Below are positions 45,983-54,388 of a DNA stretch of 57,401 bases, one piece after another. Source of the stretch: Gracilibacillus sp. YIM 98692. GTDB taxonomy: Bacteria > Bacillota > Bacilli > Bacillales > Amphibacillaceae. Every line of letters starts with the position of its first letter. Position 1 is the stretch's first letter. Location of the stretch: NCBI RefSeq assembly GCF_010993965.1, contig NZ_WIXM01000025.1, positions 1-57,401 on the forward strand. The letters are read 5' to 3'. The notes below the pieces were generated by a model that was not told the origin of the DNA, ran no database searches, and saw only the letters and a list, made by a program, of their open reading frames with translations. The position numbers and the translations under genes are program-made.

Positions 45983-46062
45983 AATCCTAATATTATGAGC
46001 TGCCCCCCAAAAGTTAGACCTAAAATCTAACTTTTGGGGTCACCATATTACCCGTTAGGATT
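45983..46062. repeat. Nested inverted repeat, MITE- or IS3-end-like
   Basis: CCCCAAAAGTTAGA at 46005-46018 pairs with TCTAACTTTTGGGG at 46026-46039, and outer arms AATCCTAA and TTAGGATT flank it. The GCTGCCCCCCAAAAGTTAGAC sequence resembles the ends of IS3-family elements, so it may be two fused IS ends or a small MITE. It could also work as a terminator before the sigma-factor gene. Confidence 0.6.
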
Positions 46063-46137
46063 ATTTTTTTGATTGGGTGTCATATATGATAACTTTTTAC
46101 GTCTATTAACTGAAATATGAAACCGGAGGAAACTTTA

Positions 46138-46662
46138 ATGTCAAAAAAAATTACTATTTCCAAATGGTTTAGTCAATATGGTAATGATGTATATCGCTTC
46201 TTAGTTTACTATACTGGAAATTCAGATGTAGAAGATTTAGTACAAGATGTTTTTATAAAAGCTTTAAAAAATTTACATACCTATAAACATGATTCAAGTC
46301 CTAAAACTTGGCTGTTCGTTATTGCAAGAAATTTGGCGATTGATGAGTTAAGAAGCAAAAAAAAGAATATATGGAAAAAGTATGTTGCAATAGATGATGT
46401 TGATAAGATATTATCATCTAACGAACAAAATCCTGAAGAGGTATTTCTAAATAATCAGAACGAAAAAGAACTATATGATGTTATCCAGTTATTAAATAAA
46501 AATTACAGGGCTGTAATCATATTGAGAGGGGTTAATCAGTTATCCGTTGAAGAAACAGCTTCTGTTTTAGATTGGACAAAGGACAAAGTTAGAACCACTT
46601 ATTACAGGGCGTTAAAATCACTACGAAAACAATGGAGGGATAACCATGGAGGAAAAGGATGA
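46138..46662 (+). CDS. ECF-type RNA polymerase sigma factor
   Basis: A 174-residue sigma factor of the extracytoplasmic-function group: region 2 (VYRFLVYYTGNSDVEDLVQDVF, then TWLFVIARNLAIDELRSKK) and region 4 (LSVEETASVLDWTKDKVRTTYYRALKSL). ATG 46138 has CGGAGGAAA in front; the upstream in-frame ATG 46117 lacks a ribosome site. The gene overlaps its probable anti-sigma partner by 17 bases. It probably controls envelope stress genes; its regulon is unknown. Confidence 0.92.
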   Translation: MSKKITISKWFSQYGNDVYRFLVYYTGNSDVEDLVQDVFIKALKNLHTYKHDSSPKTWLFVIARNLAIDELRSKKKNIWKKYVAIDDVDKILSSNEQNPEEVFLNNQNEKELYDVIQLLNKNYRAVIILRGVNQLSVEETASVLDWTKDKVRTTYYRALKSLRKQWRDNHGGKG

Positions 46663-47290
46663 CTTAAAGCATATAGAGCAAAAAATAGAAAGATATTCAA
46701 AAATAAGTATGAGTGATAAGGACTTTAAGAACATACATCAAAAACTAATGAATGCTGCTAATCGTTATGATGAAAAAGAAAGAAAAGGTATATTTATGAA
46801 AAAAATAGGTATCGGTTTTAGTAGTGTTATAGCATTTCTATTAATATTAATTTTGGTACTTTCAATAAATGATTTTACAAGTACAGACGAATATATAAGT
46901 CAAGGTAGCAAAGGAAGTGATTCTGGAGAATTATCGGAAAAATCGGGTGTAGAAGGTAATAAAAGTAAGGACACGGGTGAAATGAGTATTGAAGAAATTA
47001 AAGAAAGAGCTATAACGGAAGTTTTAGAAAAATACTCTAATAAATCTAGAAAAGATGTAAAAGCAAGAATTGGCAACATAATAGAGATAGATGATAAAAA
47101 GGATATCGTCCTATTTGAAGGAGAAATATCTAAAGATGAAGATGGGATAATTTCTTTTACACCAATGGAAGAGCAATTGGTAGATAGAACTCTTGTAGGA
47201 AAAAAGGTATTAACTATTGGTAATAATTCATTATTTTACTCTGACCCTTTAAAAGGTGGTCTTTATAAGGTTATAGTGTTAGACAATTGA
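46646..47290 (+). CDS. Probable membrane anti-sigma factor
   Basis: A 214-residue protein: a cytoplasmic N-terminal part of about 50 residues, one transmembrane helix (IGIGFSSVIAFLLILILVLSI, about residues 52-72) and a charged extracytoplasmic domain. Overlap with the sigma gene and this topology are typical of ECF anti-sigma factors, although no zinc-binding HxxxCxxC motif is present. GGAGGGATAACC precedes the ATG. It probably holds the sigma factor inactive at the membrane. Confidence 0.75.
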   Translation: MEEKDDLKHIEQKIERYSKISMSDKDFKNIHQKLMNAANRYDEKERKGIFMKKIGIGFSSVIAFLLILILVLSINDFTSTDEYISQGSKGSDSGELSEKSGVEGNKSKDTGEMSIEEIKERAITEVLEKYSNKSRKDVKARIGNIIEIDDKKDIVLFEGEISKDEDGIISFTPMEEQLVDRTLVGKKVLTIGNNSLFYSDPLKGGLYKVIVLDN

Positions 47291-47489
47291 AAATAAATTT
47301 TTGCATTGAGCTTAATTTTAAGAAGGTGGGCTTACAGCCTTGAAAGTACGGAATGTGCTAAGTTGAAATAAGTAGTTGAATTTTTTTATAGTATTGGTAT
47401 AAATGATGTTAGATAAATAATACAAATTTATTTTGAATAGTAATTGCGAAGATGTTTTTTAAATTCTTAGGAAGGAGCAATAGACCTAA

Positions 47490-47705
47490 ATGAAAAAAAT
47501 CAAGGTTGTTAGTGTTGGAGATGGGCTTGGTATTCAACTTCCACAGGAGATAATTGAAAAATTAAGTGTCAAAGCGGGATCTTACCTCTATTTGAATGAA
47601 ACACATAACGAAATAAATATTTCTATGAAAAAAAAGCCAACATTAGAAGAGCTTTTAGAAAGAGTAACGGAAGAAAATCAACATGATCCAGTCGATTGGG
47701 ATTGA
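47490..47705 (+). CDS. MazE/AbrB-type antitoxin, apparently orphan
   Basis: A 71-residue protein with the swapped-hairpin AbrB/MazE fold (MKKIKVVSVGDGLGIQLPQEI, then LSVKAGSYLYLNE) and an acidic tail ending ENQHDPVDWD, the toxin-binding part of MazE proteins. A PemK/MazF toxin gene would normally start within a few bases, but none follows in any frame. It may be a relic of a toxin-antitoxin pair or an anti-addiction gene. AAGGAGC lies 12 bases ahead. Confidence 0.8.
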   Translation: MKKIKVVSVGDGLGIQLPQEIIEKLSVKAGSYLYLNETHNEINISMKKKPTLEELLERVTEENQHDPVDWD

Positions 47706-47766
47706 TAAATAAGTTAAGGGAGATCCTGACAGGACTCAAAAAACATCATCCGAGAATAAGTAATTA

Positions 47767-47802
47767 TTAAAGAATAAGGGATCATCTTTTGATGGTCTTT
47801 TT
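47767..47802 (+). terminator. Terminator after the antitoxin gene
   Basis: GATCATC and GATGGTC pair around TTTT, followed by seven T bases. Confidence 0.85.
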
Positions 47803-47886
47803 TTACCCCTTCGAATGAGACATAAATATATTTAGGCTCATTCATTTTTTATTTGTTAAACTATATATGTGAAGAAATGAACTTAA

Positions 47887-47921
47887 ACTAACGTGGCAGG
47901 TTACTTGAAGAAGGGTAGGTG
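47887..47921 (+). repeat. Cassette-type repeat R1 (degenerate)
   Basis: ACTAACGTGGC core followed by AGGTTACTTGAAGAAGGGT. The core differs from TAACGGGTGGC by a deletion and the arms pair poorly. It lies 57 bases before the next start codon. An even weaker trace is at 47713-47738. Confidence 0.5.
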
Positions 47922-47977
47922 AAAAATAGAACTATCATAAAAGCAATAAACGATTTAAAAATTAGAGGGATGATTAT

Positions 47978-48655
47978 ATGGAGTCTAAAAAAATTTTACA
48001 AATGTTAGACAATTATGCGTCAGAGTTTGAGTTTCCTGTATTAGATAATTATAACTTCGATTTGGCACAATGCAGACTTACTGTATTCAAGAAACAAGAA
48101 GAATGGTTAATTATCATAGAAATGGTAGGGGCTAGAAATGATGCCATAGAAAATGTCATTTATGCCTATGGTAACTGTATAAAACAAAACGGCATTATTA
48201 TCAGTGTAGATAATTTGGTTTCTTTAGATAATGATGAGTGGTGGTACGATGATGATGGAAAATTGGTGTTAAATCCATTGCATTTAAAGTTAAATATTCA
48301 ACAAGAACAAATGAAGATTTCTCCCACAAAAGAGGATTATAAAAAATATGGTATAGAAATGGAGCCTTTCAGCTTAACAAAACTAATTCGCTTCCTAAGT
48401 GCACAATACAGTGAAAAATTATGGCTGTCCACTCAGGAACTGTTAATGGAAGTAGGCATGCAAAACAAAATGCCAATGTTTTTTGAAATAAATGAGTGGG
48501 AACATCCAGACATTAGCCAAAGTCAGATGCCAAGTGATTCCCCTTTTTTTCAACAATTATCCAATGCTATTGAAAATAATGATACCTCTTACATAAAGCT
48601 GAATAAGCCTAATACTCATTGGCCTAATTGGACTTGGTGTGATTTAGATACGTAG
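47978..48655 (+). CDS. Hypothetical protein (cassette gene)
   Basis: A 225-residue soluble acidic protein with no signal peptide or transmembrane segment. Features include WWYDDDGKLVLNPLHLKL and a C-terminal tryptophan cluster (THWPNWTWCDLDT). I do not recognise a family; proteins like this are often found near immunity genes. TTAGAGGGATG gives a ribosome site for ATG 47978. It lies between repeats R1 and R2 and is likely a complete single-gene unit. Confidence 0.7.
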   Translation: MESKKILQMLDNYASEFEFPVLDNYNFDLAQCRLTVFKKQEEWLIIIEMVGARNDAIENVIYAYGNCIKQNGIIISVDNLVSLDNDEWWYDDDGKLVLNPLHLKLNIQQEQMKISPTKEDYKKYGIEMEPFSLTKLIRFLSAQYSEKLWLSTQELLMEVGMQNKMPMFFEINEWEHPDISQSQMPSDSPFFQQLSNAIENNDTSYIKLNKPNTHWPNWTWCDLDT

Positions 48656-48728
48656 GAAGAAATAACCGAGAGATAAATTGGTGCCCTTTGTTCAACAAAA
48701 CCAGCTAATAGAAGCGTTTCTTATTGCA

Positions 48729-48765
48729 TTAACGGGTAGCAAGAGTTGAATATGCAAATATGAAT
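48729..48765 (+). repeat. Cassette-type repeat R2
   Basis: ATTAACGGGTAGC core followed by AAGAGTTGAATATGC; the hairpin is degraded. It lies 74 bases after the preceding stop codon and 74 before the next start. Confidence 0.65.
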
Positions 48766-48838
48766 TGTTAAGGCTGAACTTTCTAAATTAGAGTTATGTT
48801 GCAGAAGTAAAATCAAAGTATTTTAGGATGGGTGATTG

Positions 48839-49417
48839 ATGAAAAAGTTAATAAGTTTTTCCCTAATTACTGTCATATCAGTAGCACTGATTTATTGGCT
48901 TGGTTTTTCAGATTTTGAACTTGGAAAATACGATAATTTTCAAGAAGCTATTGAAAAAGGTATTCCTTATAGAGTAAATGATATAATCCACACTGAACAA
49001 TATGATAATGTAACCATTGTAATGTACACAACAGAACCTAACAAAGAAGATTTCCCCTTTGCAGATTGGGAAGCTCTTGCAGTAGCTTTCTTCATAGGTA
49101 GTGACGAAAAAGGATGGAAAAATATTGGTCATCATGGATGGGACCACTACGAGAATGACAACATGACAATTTACAGTGAGTCTCTTCGTGAACATGACAA
49201 TGACGGCAATAAGCTTCACGAATTTTATGTGGTGTTCGGTGAAGTAAATAATGGCGAAATCATAAAAGTGGAAACTAAAGCTAAAGAAGAAGAAAAATTT
49301 GAAGAAGCTAAAATTATCACGGCAAAAGGAAAACGTTATTATTTTAAAATTGGTAGAGAAATGATTGTTAGAGGATTATCTAAAAGTGGTGAAGTTATTG
49401 ACAGACAAGGTGGATAA
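48839..49417 (+). CDS. Hypothetical membrane-anchored protein (cassette gene)
   Basis: About 192 residues: an N-terminal hydrophobic helix (LISFSLITVISVALIYWLGF) that is a signal anchor, then an extracytoplasmic domain without known motifs. The visible repeats of charged and aromatic residues (HHGWDHYENDNMTIY) give no family. GGATGGGTGA precedes ATG 48839. It stands alone between repeats R2 and R3. Confidence 0.7.
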   Translation: MKKLISFSLITVISVALIYWLGFSDFELGKYDNFQEAIEKGIPYRVNDIIHTEQYDNVTIVMYTTEPNKEDFPFADWEALAVAFFIGSDEKGWKNIGHHGWDHYENDNMTIYSESLREHDNDGNKLHEFYVVFGEVNNGEIIKVETKAKEEEKFEEAKIITAKGKRYYFKIGREMIVRGLSKSGEVIDRQGG

Positions 49418-49444
49418 TAAAATAATTGTGAAAAATTGTACTTA

Positions 49445-49482
49445 AAGTAAAGGGTAGCATTTCTACAATAAGATAGATACGC
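49445..49482 (+). repeat. Cassette-type repeat R3
   Basis: AGTAAAGGGTAGC core, then a hairpin GCATTTCTA/TAGATACGC with loop CAATAAGA (two mismatches). A second perfect hairpin AGATACGC/GCGTATCT follows at once. It begins 28 bases after the stop of the preceding gene. Confidence 0.75.
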
Positions 49483-49578
49483 ATCAGCGTATCTAAACAA
49501 GTAAAATAAAGTATTAAAAGCCTGGATACTCCAAGCTCTTAATACGGATAAAAGTCCTCGGTCTTTTTTGACATCCTA

Positions 49579-50582
49579 TTATTTAAGATCCTTTACGTTA
49601 GTTTTCCTTGCAAATTCCATTTTTATAGTGAGGTCATCGAGATAATCGATAGCGCGAAGCTTTTCGGTTCCAACATATATATTTTCTATCTCTTCTACTT
49701 TAGAAAAAGTCAATTGATACGTATGCTTTCTATCTTCCAATCGTTTCGGAGGGGTATCGTTTTTATATCTTTTTCCGGTTTCGTTTTCTACCATACCGAA
49801 TTAGCTTGAAAATAATTTAAATCACCTTGAATTTTATAGGTAACGTTACTTTATCTCTTTTCTTTTTTACGTCATGTACTAAAATTGTTCCACTTTCGCC
49901 CTGGGACAGTGTAAAACTCTTTCCTTCCCACTTTTTTTTCATTATCTTTGGTGTATGTTGATCAAACGGGCGTAAATAAGGCTGTACTGTTAGTGATTCT
50001 GGTACGGAGTCTAATGGCTCAAAATAATAGTTATCGATCATAAGGATTTTGTCGTTTTCTATCGTTTTTCCATGACCATCTCCTCCTAATGGTTGAAGAA
50101 TGCGCCCTTCCTGATCGTTGACATGTAATCCTATATCAATCGGATTTTTGTGTTGTTTGATCTCTTCTTCGTTAACCGTGTATTGAATCGTTACCATTGT
50201 AGTGGTGGGATAAAACGTCACATTTTTATACTCAATTGAAAGGATGTCGGTTTTTTTGGTTTTATTTATAGCAAAAAGCTTACTTTCTCGAGATTACTCA
50301 AATAATTACTCGGTAAGCGAGACTTGGTTTTAGGAGATTGGATTAGATAAGCAAGATGTATATTTGAGCCATCATAAAGCTTTCGGTAATAAGGATGGTA
50401 TGATCTTTTATTGTTAACTTTTTATTTACGGGAATGGTAAGCCCTTGTTTACTAGCTTTTACTTGACCAATATTCCCTGCCTTTTCGAAAATAGATTCCT
50501 TTGCCAGTACCTGAAGCGGAAACAAGAGAGAAAGCCAAAAAGCTATGATGCCGGTGATTATAATATATTTTCTTAAAAGCAT
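49579..50582 (-). pseudogene. Broken DUF4179/DUF5643-type anti-sigma-like protein
   Basis: Three minus-strand fragments form one decayed gene. 50582-50343 gives a signal anchor (YIIITGIIAFWLSLLFPLQVLA) and GLTIPVNKKLTIKDHTILITESF. A shift leads to YDGSNIHLAYLIQSP; another shift gives the DUF5643-like domain at 50280-49817 (NVTFYPTTTMVTIQYTVNEEE); and a further shift gives the C-terminal part at 49794-49579 (HTYQLTFSKVEEIENIYVG). At least three frameshifts are needed. Such domains are the outer part of sigma-regulating proteins. It is the only opposite-strand gene of the array region. Confidence 0.72.
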
Positions 50583-51022
50583 GGGTGCCTCCTTTGAATG
50601 AATACTTTTTAAATAGCTTGCTCAGAAAAAGTGGCAAACATGTACTTATATTGCAAGTTAAAAACATCATCTGTCTTCGCAGCGATGTATACAACATATT
50701 GCGTCCTCTTAATTTGAAGATAATTACTCTATTCGTAATGTTCTCCATCTTATAATAAAAATTCTTAAAAAAGAAATAACAGACATGGTAACTTGTGCAA
50801 ATAAAGGAGGCAACGGTTAGAGATCGAATTTTGATAAGCCCATTGAAAGGAGTATCACTTTAGTAAATGTTCTTAAGTGAGTGTCTTTATATGACATCTA
50901 CAGAGATATTACTAGTGGATAAATATGTTACAATTTTCCATATGATATGTTAATATGAGCGTGCTGTATGGCAATGGCAGAAATGTCTATTAGGAAATAT
51001 ATATTATTGGAGGAATAAATAA

Positions 51023-51580
51023 ATGGCATTAAAGAAAAGGGGTATATTTTCTATTGTTATATTATTTATATTGATATTCATGTCAATTACCATTATAAAA
51101 CAACATAATAAATTAAATGAATTAGAAAATATTCACTCCCAATCTGAAGCAAGATTAATTAGTCACTTTAATGCTCAGCATATTAGTTATTTGTTTGGTG
51201 AAGTATTGGAGGAGCCAAGTAAACAAAATATAGAAACTCTTTATAATTCATTAAGTAATACAGAGTCTATAATTCGGGCTCTTATCGAGTTAAATAAGGA
51301 AGATATCACGATCTCTTTTGAAGGAGGTGGCTTCATGCGGTGAGAAGATGGATGGGTTAGACATGAAGCTACACCAGTTTATTTATATAATTTAATACCT
51401 GATGATGAGCAACCTGTAAACCTAAAAGATAAAGACAAAGAAAGAATTTTAGAAACGAAGGAAGCTTGGGATAAACTTATAAATAATAATCAAATAAACT
51501 TCAACATGAATCGTCGAATTAAAGATGCTAATCTATTGACAGAAACTTACCTCAGGTTGGTTAAAAGAATACATGAGTGA
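51023..51580 (+). pseudogene. Membrane protein gene interrupted by an in-frame TGA
   Basis: Codons 1-106 encode a single-helix protein (GIFSIVILFILIFMSITII) ending GGGFMR, then TGA at 51341-51343. The same frame continues open for 78 codons (EDGWVRHEATPVYLYNLIPD to LRLVKRIHE) to a second TGA at 51578-51580. The whole reads as one 185-codon gene with a nonsense codon, perhaps TGG to TGA. AGGAGG precedes the ATG. The preceding 440 bases contain no gene. Confidence 0.75.
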
Positions 51581-51732
51581 ACAATTGAGGAAATCAGTTC
51601 TTTATTATTGAAGTAAGGTGCAGGATAACTCTGTAATCTATGTTTAACGTTTTTAGGAAAGAATAGGAATAATTATTTACTTAGGACGAATAATAAGATT
51701 AAGAATATACGTCTTGGTGGAGGGTTTTATTT

Positions 51733-52206
51733 ATGGCGATTGCAGTGTTTTTCTTCGCTTCTTGGCTAGTTTGTGTGGCTTTTGCAGTTATGCAAAAAAA
51801 ACTTTCGCTTGTAGAAAACACATTTGTTTACTTAATCATATTAATCGTAAGTATTAATTTTTTATGGATAATTATCGAAGAATTTAAATTAATAACGCTT
51901 ACGAAAAATGGTGTTGATTATACTGCGTATATTCTCAACCGCAGTGTAATAATTCCCATGTTAATAATAATGCAGTTGAATCTAATTCAAAAAAGTAATA
52001 GTGTTGCTAAGTCGGCTGTAATCGTCATTGCTACTGTGGCAATAATGCTGGGGTTAAGTGTTCTCTCTACACAATTCAATATAACAACAAATATAAAATG
52101 GAACTTTGGGTACGATGTTATATACTTTTTAACGCTTCACCTCATTGGATATTATGTTTTCAAAACGTTTAGGAAAATAGCCTATCGTGAGGTGAAGAAC
52201 ACATGA
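51733..52206 (+). CDS. Polytopic membrane protein, CBO0543-like (first of pair)
   Basis: A 157-residue protein of four or five hydrophobic helices (VFFFASWLVCVAFAV, FVYLIILIVSINFLWIII, AVIVIATVAIMLGLSVL, VIYFLTLHLIGYYVF). It resembles the small CBO0543-type integral membrane proteins of Bacilli and Clostridia, whose function is unknown. GGTGGAGGG lies ahead of the ATG. It overlaps the next gene by four bases (ATGA), so they are coupled. Confidence 0.7.
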   Translation: MAIAVFFFASWLVCVAFAVMQKKLSLVENTFVYLIILIVSINFLWIIIEEFKLITLTKNGVDYTAYILNRSVIIPMLIIMQLNLIQKSNSVAKSAVIVIATVAIMLGLSVLSTQFNITTNIKWNFGYDVIYFLTLHLIGYYVFKTFRKIAYREVKNT

Positions 52207-52691
52207 TGTTATATGAGAATTTCGATAAAAATGAGATATATATCTTATCAATGTTAATTATTGCATACGGAGCCTTTTTTCTTTTTCCTAAAAAACTACC
52301 TCGTGATGTTACATCAATGTTTTTGGTGTGGGGATTTGCCTATTCAACTTTTTTTGACTTCACGATTGGTGGAGGTTTACTTGATTTCTATAAAGTAAAT
52401 GACTCAAATAAGTACGAGTTATTTGACCTTTTAACTTATTTTCCATTTGCTACGTTCAGTTATTTTTTTATTTATTTTTATGAAAGACTTAAAATTGATA
52501 AAAAGAAATTTTTATTTTATGTAATTGGATGGACTATAATTGGACTGGTCATGGAGAGGATATCAATATGGATGGAAGTAATCCATTATCAAAATGGTTA
52601 TAAACAGTATTACTCCTTGATTGTTTTCCTGGTGGTTCAAACGGTTACAGGTCTTTATTATGAATTAATAAAGAGACAACATAAGTATTGA
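52203..52691 (+). CDS. Polytopic membrane protein, CBO0543-like (second of pair)
   Basis: A 162-residue protein of about five helices with conserved-looking acidic and aromatic residues in the membrane (WGFAYSTFFDFTIGGGLLDFY, then VMERISIWMEVIHYQNGY). The end YSLIVFLVVQTVTGLYYELI is typical of the CBO0543-like proteins. Its start overlaps the stop of the preceding similar-sized membrane gene, suggesting a two-component membrane complex. It is followed after 24 bases by repeat R4. Confidence 0.72.
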   Translation: MMLYENFDKNEIYILSMLIIAYGAFFLFPKKLPRDVTSMFLVWGFAYSTFFDFTIGGGLLDFYKVNDSNKYELFDLLTYFPFATFSYFFIYFYERLKIDKKKFLFYVIGWTIIGLVMERISIWMEVIHYQNGYKQYYSLIVFLVVQTVTGLYYELIKRQHKY

Positions 52692-52715
52692 CCTTTTTAT
52701 CTTGATTGTTATTGC

Positions 52716-52752
52716 ACTAAAGGGGGCGATTATTCAATAAGAATAGTCGCCT
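52716..52752 (+). repeat. Cassette-type repeat R4
   Basis: ACTAAAGGGGGC core with a strong hairpin GGCGATTATT/AATAGTCGCC (one G-T pair) and loop CAATAAG, then CTTTAC. It begins 24 bases after the preceding stop. A weak trace of another copy (ATTAATGGGTG) is at 52827. Confidence 0.85.
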
Positions 52753-52908
52753 TTACTTTACTGTTCAATTAAGCAGTAAGATCAACACATCCGAGATAGA
52801 TTAACGCCAATAAACTTACTTTTCATTAATGGGTGATTTTGTATTTAATGTATGAAAATGATACGAAATTTTTCTATTTATGAATAAGAAGGATAGGGGG
52901 TTAATTAT

Positions 52909-53109
52909 GGACATATTGATGTTTGTAATAGTAACTATTACTCTAATCATCATAGCTATAATTACTTCTAATCACTATCTAAAAAAGGGATATAAGAAGA
53001 GAGCCCAATTGTATCCAGCGGATCTGGATTAGGTACTCTAGTTGGAGTGTTAGTTAAGGGGTCATTCCTTGAAACTTTAGTTGTTATTTTGTTTTTGATC
53101 ATATTGTAA
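52909..53109 (+). pseudogene. Small two-helix membrane protein with a frameshift
   Basis: From ATG 52909 the frame gives MDILMFVIVTITLIIIAI, a membrane helix, then YKKRAQLYPADLD-stop at 53031. One base over, the open frame continues PIVSSGSGLGTLVGVLVKG and SFLETLVVILFLIIL to the stop at 53107-53109. The joined product would be a roughly 66-residue protein with a second helix. GATAGGGGG precedes the ATG. A shift in the run around 53005-53012 is the likely cause. It lies between repeats R4 and R5. Confidence 0.6.
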
Positions 53110-53218
53110 TATTCTCAATTCATGATGATTACTCGGTCCTCAAAGTCATTCCAATCTATTAGAAGCAAGCTTAAAAAGTAATAAAGATTTTGTGTAAAAA
53201 TCTCAAATTCGAGACTTC

Positions 53219-53254
53219 AACTAACGGGTGGCTTATTTGGAACAAGGTAAGGTG
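53219..53254 (+). repeat. Cassette-type repeat R5
   Basis: ACTAACGGGTGGC core, arms CTTATT and AAGGTAAG, loop TGGAAC. The right arm AAGGTAAGGTGA also provides the ribosome-binding site of the next gene, starting at 53263. Confidence 0.85.
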
Positions 53255-53262
53255 ATATGTTT

Positions 53263-53514
53263 ATGAATGAACCTAATATGAAAGAAGTCATTGAGATGTT
53301 GGAAAAGGTGCTTTCTGGTGATTTAAAGAGAGAAGAAATATCAGAATGGGCTGAATCATATGTTATGGCTGACGAACCAAAGGTTGATGACAAAAATGTT
53401 TGGGAAATGTTACAGATAATTAGTGGAATTGATATTTTAGATTCACCCAAAACCTATCTACATAACGAAGAAGACATAAAGGAATGGATTGAAAAAGCAA
53501 AAGATTTGTTGTGA
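53263..53514 (+). CDS. Hypothetical acidic protein (cassette gene)
   Basis: An 83-residue, wholly helical acidic protein (MKEVIEMLEKVLSGDLKREE, then WEMLQIISGIDILDSPKTYL). It resembles small immunity-type or regulatory proteins, but I cannot name the family. ATG 53263 is eight bases after AAGGTGA, which belongs to repeat R5; ATG 53257 is too close. The stop codon directly touches repeat R6. Confidence 0.68.
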   Translation: MNEPNMKEVIEMLEKVLSGDLKREEISEWAESYVMADEPKVDDKNVWEMLQIISGIDILDSPKTYLHNEEDIKEWIEKAKDLL

Positions 53515-53546
53515 AGCTAACGGGTGGCTCATGTTTAACAAGGTCA
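53515..53546 (+). repeat. Cassette-type repeat R6
   Basis: GCTAACGGGTGGC core begins one base after the TGA of the preceding gene, followed by TCATGTTTAACAAGGTC. The loop TAACAAG is kept but the arms pair poorly. Confidence 0.8.
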
Positions 53547-53565
53547 AAAGAAATTGGAGGATAAC

Positions 53566-53859
53566 ATGGTAATACCAAATGATTTGGACGGTGCGAGAGT
53601 AATCCAATACACTCGAAATATAAAAAATAATAAATTTGGAACAGTAGGGATTATAAACGATAAAAATGAAACAATAGGTGAATTGCCAATTACAGCTATG
53701 GCTATTTGCCAGTATGAAGGAAGTAAAGTGTATTACCTATTCTCTTGTGATTTGAATTGGGATGTTATTGGTGATTTTGATTGCTATTCTATAAAAGAAG
53801 CTATGGAGATAGCTAAGGATAGTTATAACGTGATACTTGAGGATTGGATAACTAAATAG
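53566..53859 (+). CDS. Hypothetical soluble protein (cassette gene)
   Basis: A 97-residue alpha/beta protein (VIPNDLDGARVIQYTRNI, then YYLFSCDLNWDVIGDFDCYS, and a final helix IKEAMEIAKDSYNVILEDW). No membrane segment and no recognised family. GGAGG six bases before ATG 53566 sets the start. It sits alone between R6 and R7, about 20 bases from R6 and 8 from R7. Confidence 0.7.
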   Translation: MVIPNDLDGARVIQYTRNIKNNKFGTVGIINDKNETIGELPITAMAICQYEGSKVYYLFSCDLNWDVIGDFDCYSIKEAMEIAKDSYNVILEDWITK

Positions 53860-53867
53860 CCTTATTG

Positions 53868-53909
53868 CATTAACGGGTGGCGTATCTGGAATAAGCAGAT
53901 ACGCTCTTT
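53868..53909 (+). repeat. Cassette-type repeat R7 (best-preserved copy)
   Basis: ATTAACGGGTGGC core and a perfect nine-base stem GCGTATCTG/CAGATACGC with loop GAATAAG, followed by TCTTTG. It begins nine bases after the TAG of the preceding gene. Confidence 0.9.
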
Positions 53910-53977
53910 GCAGAAAGTTTGAAAAAGTTGAACTATATTATTGAGAATAACGTCTAATTTTATGGAGGTGTATGTAT

Positions 53978-54388
53978 ATGAAAAAAATAATGAGCATTAT
54001 TTTACTTTTTGCAATCATATTATTAGCTGCTTGTTCTGGACAAGAAAAAGGGGAATTAACAAGAGTAGATGTTCAAAAGGTTGATAAAGAAGGAAATTAC
54101 GAAGAAGTTGTAATGATAACAGATAATGAATCTATTGAGTTGTTAAAGAAAACATTCGAAGATATTAAATGGGATGATAAAGTGGTTAACATGGCTAGAA
54201 AAGCAGATGTAAAAGCGACATTGTTTTATGAGTATGATAAAAACATGCCTGAAAGATTGGTTGAATATGAAATTTGGTTTAATGAAAATACAGGTACAGC
54301 AGAAATTGTCAGTAATAATGAAAAAGAAGGCTATGGAGAATTAGACAAAGAAAATACAAATATTCTTAGAAAAAATTTACTAAAGTAA
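53978..54388 (+). CDS. Hypothetical lipoprotein (cassette gene)
   Basis: A 136-residue protein with a lipoprotein signal: basic start MKKI, hydrophobic stretch IILLFAIILLA and lipobox LAAC (Cys19 or so), so it should be lipid-anchored outside the membrane. The mature part is charged with no known domain. GGAGGTG lies seven bases before ATG 53978. The TAA stop codon is part of repeat R8 (GTAACGGGG). Confidence 0.78.
   Translation: MKKIMSIILLFAIILLAACSGQEKGELTRVDVQKVDKEGNYEEVVMITDNESIELLKKTFEDIKWDDKVVNMARKADVKATLFYEYDKNMPERLVEYEIWFNENTGTAEIVSNNEKEGYGELDKENTNILRKNLLK

Noticed and set aside
50583-51022. Possible gene before 51023
   Set aside because: Open frames are short, lack ribosome sites or overlap the pseudogene; nothing supportable was found beyond a promoter region.
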